The position numbers and the translations under genes were made by a program. Positions 62,501 through 64,000 of a stretch of 64,000 bases of DNA are shown here, piece after piece; the first letter of the stretch is position 1; each line of letters begins with the position of its first letter. The stretch covers positions 37,505,391-37,569,390 of the forward strand of contig OY759263.1 of assembly GCA_963662155.1 (NCBI GenBank). The letters are read 5' to 3'. The notes beneath the pieces are model-generated. The model was given only the letters and a program-made list of their open reading frames with translations. It was not told the DNA's origin and did no database searches. Origin of the DNA: Lamellibrachia columna (lineage: Eukaryota > Annelida > Polychaeta > Sabellida > Siboglinidae).

Positions 62501-63507
62501 TTTATACAGTTTACCAAAGAAGATATTAGTTCATTAGCAGTACCAGATACTAACTTTCAAAGGGCTGGAACAGTTAAATATAACTTTCAAAGGGCTGGAG
62601 CAGTTAAATATAAATTTCAAAGGGCTGGAGCAGTTAAATATTACTTTTGAAGGGCTGGAGCAGTTAAATATAACTTTCAAAGGGCTGGAGCAGTTAAATA
62701 TAACTTTCAAAGGGCTGGAGCAGTTAAATATAACTTTCAAAGGGCTGGAGCAGTTATAACTCCAGAAATGATAACTGAGAAAGTAAAGACAATGAAGGAT
62801 AATTTCCGGAACATAGCTCAACTTGGACAAGCGCATTTTCTTTGTAACTGTTCACAAAATCTGGAGCATCACTTTAAAATTATGTCATGAAGTGTTTTTA
62901 AAAAAATGCACTACCACCATAAATCCTTGGTGGTTCCTAACTTTGATGATGACTCAGTACTTGAACACTGAGTATTTTGCTATGAAACTTACTTGTAGAA
63001 ATTTAGTAATAATTGAAAATTAATTGCAGCATAACCTTCCAAAAAATACTTGGCATTATTGACGACTTTGATGTACCCAAATCTCCTGAGTCCTTTTCTG
63101 TTGATATTTTTTTTTGTTAATGAGTCAACCATTTCATGCAATAAAAAAATCCATTTGCTAGAATTTTGTTTTATATACAGATTCTCTACCCGAAGCAGAG
63201 TTGCTACATACAAGTGTCAGCTCTGAAAAAGGATGACATCAATGGCATCCTTGACAAATGGCTGAAGGCATCAGAGCGGTGCCTAACAATGACACAACGC
63301 GGACACGTTGTCAAGGTCATTGAGCACTGCCCACTGCCGCTCTACCTCAAGCTCAGTTTTGACGAGGCTCTGCGCTGGCATTCATACGACTCTGTTGATG
63401 TGACCAGTCTCCATCACACAGTTGAGGCAATGATCAATGCATTGTTTGAACGTGTTGAGAAAACGCATGGTCAGCTGATGGTCAGTCGGGCGCTCTCCTA
63501 CCTCACT
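23916..63507 (+). CDS. NWD1-like NACHT and WD repeat domain protein, N-terminal and NACHT part (12 exons)
   Basis: Twelve plus-strand exons with GT-AG borders and fully matching phases give about 633 codons without a stop. The order is: a VRIFTSSTFTD-type N-terminal block, the VDMRWGVRDEATNDHMTTEL block, the FLSHKYGYRPIP block, two linker exons, the P-loop exon (VYGDSGCGKTS), FIGTSQNS, the Walker B exon (LVLLFDSLDQL with ILSTLPD) and a winged-helix/ARM-type region (CPLPLYLKLSFDEA). This is the layout of invertebrate NWD1/NWD2-type STAND NTPases, thought to act as signalling scaffolds or intracellular sensors. The exons are 23916-24023, 30764-30849, 32945-33061, 33797-33909, 38845-39059, 43041-43169, 43556-43684, 50066-50274, 50857-50999, 51206-51317, 53671-53883 and 63181-63507. 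The start codon lies in an unidentified upstream exon and the WD repeats lie beyond 64 kb. The absence of any break suggests a live gene. Confidence 0.9.
24006..24069 (+). repeat. 18-bp tandem triplication across a 5' splice site
   Basis: The unit ACATTTACGGGTACGTGA occurs three times in a row from about 24014. Each copy recreates the exon end and GTACGT donor. Using copy 2 or 3 as donor would read TTT ACG GGT ACG TGA and stop. Confidence 0.9.
24482..24815. repeat. Dispersed repeat R1, copy 1 (inserted in gypsy pol)
   Basis: It shares about 290 bp with 28915-29205, beginning CGAACCCACCCCCACCAAAT and ending near AATTAAGTATTTTAATA. It contains GATTGATTGATTGATAATG. Its CAGATGGCAAGTGGACAAGG also occurs next to the CR1 LINE at 44291. 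It interrupts the RNase H coding region, so it arrived later. An (AT)n run (24672-24730) has expanded inside this copy. Confidence 0.85.
24872..24928. repeat. (AT)n microsatellite
   Basis: Pure AT repeat between the R1 copy and resumption of the gypsy sequence. Confidence 0.9.
26290..27540 (+). pseudogene. CR1/Jockey-like LINE reverse transcriptase remnant
   Basis: Ordered but frame-broken motifs: RPISLTSICCKLLEHIV, DAQRGFRKKRSRETQ, ILLDLSKAFDRVPHQRLLLKL, VPQGSVLG with FLIYI, LFADDTILYNT, then a C-terminal region with LQLENLQSRR near 27320. Many stops. Same strand as the host gene, in its first intron. Confidence 0.8.
27541..28914. other. Intronic stretch with a GC-rich patch
   Basis: The 27950-28460 patch is CpG-rich and holds overlapping ORFs in two frames, one starting MQANTDESDSERPAMHF at 28183. 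A 30-bp duplication (CGATGTC(G/T)GCTACACGACG) lies at about 28341-28400. No family is recognised; it may be the gag-side remnant of a retroelement. A (CGTG)n run lies near 28560. Confidence 0.35.
28915..29205. repeat. Dispersed repeat R1, copy 2
   Basis: Same sequence as 24482-24815 without the expanded AT tract. Non-coding and SINE- or MITE-sized. Confidence 0.85.
29206..30763. other. Intron without recognised gene
   Basis: The segment 29250-29340 resembles 39640-39740 (ATTTATGCA…ACAAGTCC…AGGCCAAA), so part of it is a dispersed repeat. Weak ORFs only. Confidence 0.4.
30764..30849 (+). CDS. NWD1-like exon 2
   Basis: Acceptor TTTTTTAG, donor GTAGGC. Completes the Asp codon split across the junction and encodes TECERNALMEKVYPKLKSF then a conserved GYEFQ end. 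86 nt, leaving in phase 0. Confidence 0.9.
31395..31605 (+). pseudogene. RTE-like LINE 3' end
   Basis: Degraded WTKITTEWRPMTG followed by RWRDEIVKFAGMTWHRT, the C-terminal block of RTE-type elements, ending in a short GATGATGATG tail, the usual RTE tail type. Confidence 0.65.
32140..32560 (+). pseudogene. RTE-like LINE polymerase fragment
   Basis: Frame-broken HLRFADDIFLCTETPQELE, GLRMNISKTKIM and YVYLGQCFS-like motifs. A separate insertion from the 3' end at 31.4-31.6 kb, since their order is reversed. Confidence 0.7.
32561..32760. repeat. Short tandem repeat of ~19-20 bp
   Basis: About ten degenerate copies of ACAGACACCTGGCTATGACA. Non-coding. Confidence 0.75.
32945..33061 (+). CDS. NWD1-like exon 3
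   Basis: Acceptor TCTCCAG, donor GTATGT. 39 codons with the family hallmark VDMRWGVRDEATNDHMTTEL and then KEIKACQ…GPNFV. Phase 0 to 0. Confidence 0.95.
33240..33670. repeat. Imperfect purine-rich trinucleotide array (GGAGGAGCAACATCA-like)
   Basis: About 430 bp of GGA/GCA/ACATCA units in the intron between exons 3 and 4. A 227-codon minus-strand ORF (Pro-Pro-Asp-Val-Ala repeats) and a plus-strand Arg-rich ORF result from the composition and are not called. Confidence 0.9.
33797..33909 (+). CDS. NWD1-like exon 4
   Basis: Acceptor AAACAG, donor GTAAGA. Encodes TFLSHKYGYRPIPKAIP then YELITQDVSG. Leaves in phase 2; the Lys codon is completed by exon 5. Confidence 0.92.
33910..35690. other. Intron without recognised gene
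   Basis: AT-rich, with only short unsupported ORFs. Confidence 0.6.
35700..36240 (+). pseudogene. Fragment of an unrecognised protein-coding sequence
   Basis: Broken frames read EEYPAELEESIQQGVRDIL, DGKIDGRRICHVW and then a continuous YNGKVEKL-type stretch to GYWSEEETYQDDAVDYDIS and a stop at 36237. The acidic, aromatic composition and K-basic region upstream (35,850-35,890) look like a once-coding terminal exon, possibly of a mobile gene with a Tudor/chromo-like end. I cannot name the family. Confidence 0.35.
36241..37896. other. Intron without recognised gene
   Basis: Holds a short tandem repeat at about 37430-37510 (TCAAAACAGTGACA(T/C)CCGGTGACA…) and AT-rich single-copy-looking DNA. Confidence 0.55.
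37897..38030 (+). repeat. tRNA-derived SINE, copy 1
   Basis: The A-box-like GGTGGTATAGTGGTTAGAAT and an anticodon-arm-like segment are followed by TTTGCTGCCATTTTAATGCTTGGACAAT, which is shared with the SINE at 42701. The B box is lost. Confidence 0.6.
38845..39059 (+). CDS. NWD1-like exon 5
   Basis: Acceptor TGGCAG, donor GTTAGT. 215 nt encoding WYVRDNNAIPPTYQLQPIDA, FGARDPAMQKAGQDKWW and LERGAKKHLQSEAEVKRFLMS, the linker that precedes the SVTE motif. Phase 2 to 1. Confidence 0.92.
39060..40059. other. Intron with old dispersed repeat
   Basis: 39640-39740 resembles 29250-29340. The minus-strand frame 39750-39953 ends in a LLRGAHIPVNVLPKVAA stretch that looks like repeat-derived coding sequence. 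No firm family. Confidence 0.35.
40060..40322. repeat. 39-bp minisatellite, about six copies
   Basis: The unit is GACTGCTTGGATGGCCTTGT followed by CAGCATTACCTGACAATGT, with divergence rising towards the right end. The 39-bp period keeps ORFs open on both strands (Trp-Met-Ala-Leu-Ser repeats); these are not genes. Confidence 0.92.
40425..42850. repeat. 36-bp satellite array (~60 copies) with higher-order structure
   Basis: The unit CTGTTTCTGTGTTTACACTT plus GCTGTCCATTATTAAA repeats for about 2.4 kb in the intron between exons 5 and 6. A 37-bp variant with CCATGTCCTGTATTTACCC recurs at multiples of the unit (often 109 bp), giving a higher-order pattern. The 36-bp period keeps several long ORFs open (up to 300 codons of Asn-Cys-Phe-Cys-Val-Tyr repeats). 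They have no recognisable domain and are not called. A SINE interrupts the array at 42701-42782. Confidence 0.95.
42701..42782 (+). repeat. tRNA-derived SINE, copy 2, inside the 36-bp satellite
   Basis: GCATTGGACTTGCAGTCGAG, then GGGGTTCAAAACC (B-box-like) and CTGCTGCCATTTCGAAACTTAGGCAAT, related to 37897. Satellite units continue on both sides, so the SINE inserted after the array existed. Confidence 0.65.
43041..43169 (+). CDS. NWD1-like exon 6
   Basis: Acceptor GGTTACAG, donor GTATTG (weak but GT). 129 nt encoding VTEHEIELGVLMAEDTSKNC, LWFKRVFDDID and KELARYY. Phase 1 to 1. An upstream ORF that runs through the acceptor is intronic. Confidence 0.9.
43556..43684 (+). CDS. NWD1-like exon 7
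   Basis: Acceptor TGTGTAG, donor GTAAGT. 129 nt encoding CLNDEKTVQTAHSLLNDL, LPQNLSQHNILQYNIHW and QDK. Phase 1 to 1. Confidence 0.9.
44082..48240 (-). pseudogene. Uncharacterised multi-copy invertebrate gene family, decayed and split by a CR1 LINE
   Basis: Frame-broken minus-strand blocks run from about 48240 to 44082: VFDQALYAN, LCIELDVIADGSISGV, KYNRAVRLHKLVYEALI, IHAMIPWCFAYD, GGFSVHLGSRNPFG, KGFNLKPRAV, a long intact stretch (46553-47281) with LHIWDVLAHPLGPLPWALAN and IIDGMSLVQKMNGNNKTFPQ, then VTKLRSTEEPYTRVLLHALH and a Cys-rich CXC-like tail (SCKLPSCTC, then CTNMCKLQTC) ending at 44082. I know this combination as an uncharacterised, repeated gene in invertebrate genomes and can assign no function. 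The CR1 copy at 44233-45742 separates the tail from the body. Antisense to the host gene. Confidence 0.6.
44233..45742 (-). mobile_element. 5'-truncated CR1-like LINE
   Basis: The minus strand encodes, in almost open frames, NYRPVSLTS-like sequence, VVYLDFQKAFDKVPHQRLLL, SGVPQGSVLGPILFLIYINN, LKFADDTKVFRKV, then SYESRLLKCGLTTLETRRL-like sequence and a C-terminus SQRVINEWNKLPNDCVNASS (stop at 44348). The 3' tail has CTTGTTA repeats. It starts inside the reverse transcriptase, so it is 5'-truncated. It interrupts the uncharacterised gene between SCK(Y) and KCLSSCK, where AAGTACTTG/AAGTGCCTG may be a diverged target duplication. Few mutations indicate a relatively recent insertion. Confidence 0.85.
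48241..48539. other. Intronic spacer
   Basis: No gene seen between the uncharacterised-family copy and the RTE remnant. Confidence 0.6.
48540..49490 (-). pseudogene. RTE-like LINE remnant with internal deletion
   Basis: The minus strand gives QQAGFRQDRSCTDQIVTLR, SSLYINFVDYEKAFDSVDRE, TLWKVLRHYGVPKKLV, then GVRQGCLLSPF and LTQLDDLDF. It then jumps to KTKIRLFN-type sequence, NVKSMLLYGAETLR and DRVSNKDIWDRTHQVQIE. The FADD catalytic box that should follow LDDLDF is missing. Confidence 0.8.
49491..50065. other. Intron without recognised gene
   Basis: (TA)n/(CA)n run near 49495-49525. Two similar TGGCCATGAACA(A/G)ATGTTTT copies at about 49938-49975. No gene seen. Confidence 0.6.
50066..50274 (+). 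CDS. NWD1-like exon 8
   Basis: Acceptor TTGACAG, donor GTAGGT. 209 nt encoding NEHKSYIDSLCRDFETRVKD, LQHAVFGRSKCQVFHGRNDI and LA, the region leading into the NACHT domain. Phase 1 to 0. Confidence 0.9.
50857..50999 (+). CDS. NWD1-like exon 9, P-loop exon
   Basis: Acceptor GTGTCAG, donor GTAATC. Encodes the start of the NACHT NTPase with Walker A GDSGCGKTS, preceded by SMPLIVY and followed by LVAMAARASWDW. Phase 0 to 2. Confidence 0.95.
51206..51317 (+). CDS. NWD1-like exon 10
   Basis: Acceptor TTCCCAG, donor GTAAGT at 51318. Encodes FIGTSQNSFAVRPLLNSVN and RHIYAPHTDRAVGDN within the NACHT domain. Its 3' end and donor are the seed of the tandem array that follows. Phase 2 to 0. Confidence 0.9.
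51300..51955 (+). repeat. Tandem array of ~19 splice-donor-containing units (35 bp, later 33 bp)
   Basis: The unit CAGTGGGGGACAGTGTAAGT plus CAGTCAGAGACACAT contains the exon 10 end (GGGGACAAT) and its GTAAGT donor. GTAAGT recurs at 51318, 51353, 51388, 51423, 51458, 51493, 51528, 51597, 51632, 51669, 51784, 51818, 51851, 51884, 51917 and 51950. Three further units have a mutated donor (TTTAAGT). Any downstream donor would add an in-frame TAG within 24 nt. Confidence 0.95.
51960..53500. repeat. 16-bp satellite (AGACAGACAGGCAGAG and AGACAGACATGCATAG variants)
   Basis: About 1.5 kb of intermixed unit variants. The period is not a multiple of three and the minus strand of the unit has no stop in any frame, so three overlapping ORFs of about 600 codons (Cys-Leu-Ser-Val repeats) arise on the minus strand. 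They are artefacts. Confidence 0.95.
53515..53613 (+). repeat. (GGGA)n purine tract upstream of a 3' splice site
   Basis: About 100 nt of GGGAGGGAGGGA on the transcribed sense strand, 58-156 nt upstream of exon 11. It is able to form stacked G-quadruplexes in DNA or pre-mRNA. Confidence 0.9.
53671..53883 (+). CDS. NWD1-like exon 11, Walker B exon
   Basis: Acceptor TTGTGCAG, donor GTAAGC. Encodes LIDEFMYYLKHVPKERP, Walker B LVLLFDSLDQL, LDWLPRLLPKHV and the sensor-type stretch KMILSTLPDDKY. 71 codons, phase 0 to 0. Confidence 0.95.
54536..54686. repeat. (CACCAC/AAACACC)n then (CA)n-(CG)n tract
   Basis: Trinucleotide-like CACCAC array followed by CACACACA and GCGCGCGCGC, the last a Z-DNA-prone run. 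His-rich ORF is an artefact. Confidence 0.9.
54944..55201 (+). pseudogene. Decayed THAP-domain coding exon nested in an NWD1-like intron
   Basis: From an ATG at 54944 the frame reads MAETHGKSNKKKTGVHWMAP, then GYIN, a TAG at 55016, then YYKCKEKTFDRLPRKN, RKRWLQMRKLPCPP and SDHFSDADYKTKDYV, reaching a GTGAGC donor at 55202. The FDRLP…RKRW…SDHF order is that of the THAP zinc-dependent DNA-binding domain. The two N-terminal Cys ligands read as Trp and Tyr, and the third is displaced by what looks like a one-base insertion. The upstream 150 bp is CpG-rich with a CAATATGGCGCC motif on the minus strand, like a promoter. A possible next exon starts at 55274. It could be a host THAP gene or a THAP-bearing transposon remnant. 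Confidence 0.6.
55350..56301. other. Intron without recognised gene
   Basis: AT-rich with short unsupported frames. Confidence 0.6.
56302..58463. mobile_element. hAT-type DNA transposon, non-autonomous, with 8-bp target-site duplication
   Basis: The termini CAGGCATGGGGTCAATTC (from 56310) and its inverted partner GAATTGACCACATGCCTG (to 58455) are flanked by AAGTAAAT (56302-56309) and AAGTATAT (58456-58463), an 8-bp duplication with one mismatch, as made by hAT transposases. Subterminal TTCCAATTCCGGAA-type palindromes occur at the right end. No hAT transposase is visible in the 2.1-kb interior. Confidence 0.75.
56709..57711. mobile_element. Possible nested element with ~33-bp inverted termini
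   Basis: The left end GTCATTTGCCCCCCTCCCGG, then ACATTTGCCCCTT, is mirrored at the right end by AAGGGGCAGATGTCTGGGGG, then GGGAGCAAATATAC, roughly three quarters identical. It sits wholly inside the hAT element. The interior holds plus-strand frames (57032-57283 and 57343-57591) with no recognisable domain. Confidence 0.5.
58464..59180. other. Intron without recognised gene
   Basis: AT-rich with a short TATATA run near 58620-58650. Confidence 0.6.
59192..59515 (+). CDS. Unassigned open frame after a good 3' splice site
   Basis: 107 codons immediately after ATTTTCAG, Ser/Thr/Ala-rich (TSTGTSFEASSATGDAVN), with no recognised domain. It could be a downstream exon of the nested THAP-type gene, whose relatives carry such linkers, or a chance frame. 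An acidic Ser-rich stretch follows in another frame (59520-59580). Confidence 0.3.
   Translation: MKDSPLVRTSTGTSFEASSATGDAVNLYITDVTFSAITATTAVAPHTTDAEMQIDPVTIFQVRHFANAAVVTDDIIAPMNVDHDYSYVKLPSDSVRIKTLVQMMHTM
59625..60070. repeat. Degenerate ~50-60-bp tandem repeat
   Basis: About eight copies of AAGTAGTGTATTGGTACA… plus ATGATTGGTGTACATTTACT and GTCAGTCAGAAC. Non-coding. Confidence 0.85.
60071..61040. other. Intron without recognised gene
   Basis: Includes an ATTACAATCA/TGATTACAGT imperfect repeat (60830-60940). No gene seen. Confidence 0.6.
61200..62100. other. CpG-containing patch with promoter-like motif
   Basis: CAAGATGGCG (62051-62060) resembles a YY1-type initiator site. Two minus-strand frames with ATG at 61372 and 61746 are open for 90-105 codons but have no recognisable domain. 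It may mark the 5' end of a nested antisense gene or another repeat. Confidence 0.25.
62556..62755. repeat. 30-bp minisatellite, about seven copies
   Basis: The unit TAACTTTCAAAGGGCTGGAG plus CAGTTAAATA. The 30-bp period holds ORFs open on both strands; these are not genes. Confidence 0.95.
63181..63507 (+). CDS. NWD1-like exon 12 (last in window)
   Basis: Acceptor ATATACAG, donor GTAGGT at 63508. 109 codons with ALKKDDINGILDKWLKASER, EHCPLPLYLKLSFDEALRW, MINALFERVEKTHGQL and VSRALSYLT, the region after the NACHT core. The exon's last 18 bases and donor are duplicated twice downstream. Confidence 0.92.
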
Positions 63508-63640
63508 GTAGGTATGGGTCACACTTCTAATATTGCACTATCTTAGTGAGGCGCTCTCCTACCTCATTGTAGGTATGGGTCACACTTGTAATATTGCACT
63601 GTGTCAGTTGAGCACTCTCCTACCTCACTGTTGGCATGGT
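63490..63640 (+). repeat. 61-bp tandem triplication across a 5' splice site
   Basis: Units start at 63490, 63551 and 63612, each with GC(G/A)CTCTCCTACCTCA and a donor position. The first two keep GTAGGT (63508, 63569); the third reads GTTGGC. Donor 2 would add an in-frame TAG 13 codons after the normal exon end. Confidence 0.9.
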
Positions 63641-63649
63641 TGTTACAAC

Positions 63650-63835
63650 CAGTAATGTAATAATCGACTGATAATGTAATAATCGACCAGTAATGTAATA
63701 AATCGACTGGTAATGCAATAATTGACCGGTAATGTAATAATTGACCGGTAATGTAATAATCGACCAGTAATGTAATAAATTGACCGGTAATGTAATAATC
63801 GACCGGTAATGTAACAAATTGACTGGTAATGTATG
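63650..63835. repeat. ~19-20-bp tandem repeat
   Basis: Units of CCGGTAATGTAATAATTGA with variants, about nine copies. Confidence 0.9.
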
Positions 63836-64000
63836 ATGATGATGATGCTGATGTTAATGATGATGTAGAAGGTGATGATGATGGTGATAAACAATTATGA
63901 TCATGATGACAATTAAGGGTTCATCTTAGTGACGATGATAATGATGATTATGACAATGATGATGATGATAAAGATTATGATGATGATGATAATGATGATA
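63828..64000. repeat. Imperfect (GAT)n tract to the window end
   Basis: GATGATGATG interspersed with AAT and TATGAT. Non-coding. Confidence 0.85.

Overview
This is a stretch of animal nuclear DNA. It has spliced genes with GT-AG introns, very long microsatellites and minisatellites, decayed non-LTR and LTR retrotransposons, DNA transposons and one Polinton/Maverick-type virus-like element. The mix of a NACHT-WD (NWD1-like) gene, CR1/RTE-type LINEs, a tRNA-derived SINE and a Polinton fits a marine invertebrate, perhaps a mollusc or another lophotrochozoan. A lancelet or similar animal cannot be excluded from this window alone.

Region 1 (about 0.3-9.5 kb, minus strand) is a degenerate Polinton/Maverick (adintovirus-like) element. 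Read right to left it holds: a zinc-finger N-terminus and exonuclease half of protein-primed DNA polymerase B (broken into frames and missing its catalytic C-terminal half), a Polinton-associated protein of unknown function fused in frame to the polymerase stump, a small one-span membrane ORF, a retroviral-type integrase, a two-span membrane protein, a penton-like minor capsid protein, a pX-like basic core protein, the double jelly-roll major capsid protein and an adenain-like protease whose usual active-site His is Asn. No FtsK/HerA packaging ATPase was found. Several frame breaks sit in or next to homopolymers, so decay and base-calling error both need to be considered. The polymerase deletion is a real structural loss.

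Region 2 (9.5-23.9 kb) is repeat-rich and largely non-coding. It holds long (TG)n, (AT)n and (CGCA)n arrays, a cluster of CTCF-like motifs, several TATA-like promoter modules next to small ORFs, a 743-bp foldback element with 18-bp terminal inverted repeats, RTE-like LINE fragments (one with a 14-bp target-site duplication) and a CpG-containing ETS/NRF1-type promoter candidate near 16.7 kb.

Region 3 (23.9-63.5 kb, plus strand) is one large gene. Twelve exons with matching splice phases encode the N-terminal region and NACHT NTPase of an NWD1-like STAND protein. The start codon is not identified and the WD repeats must lie beyond the right edge. The long introns are packed with debris: a Ty3/gypsy pol remnant, CR1/Jockey-like and RTE-like LINEs, a SINE pair, a 36-bp satellite, a copy of an uncharacterised multi-copy invertebrate gene family split by a CR1 LINE, a decayed THAP-domain gene and a hAT element with an 8-bp target-site duplication.

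The most unusual signal is that three exons of this gene (ending at 24023, 51317 and 63507) each have the DNA across the 5' splice site tandemly duplicated. The copy numbers are 3 (18-bp unit), about 19 (35/33-bp unit) and 3 (61-bp unit). The result is arrays of competing splice donors, and use of any downstream copy would bring in an early in-frame stop.
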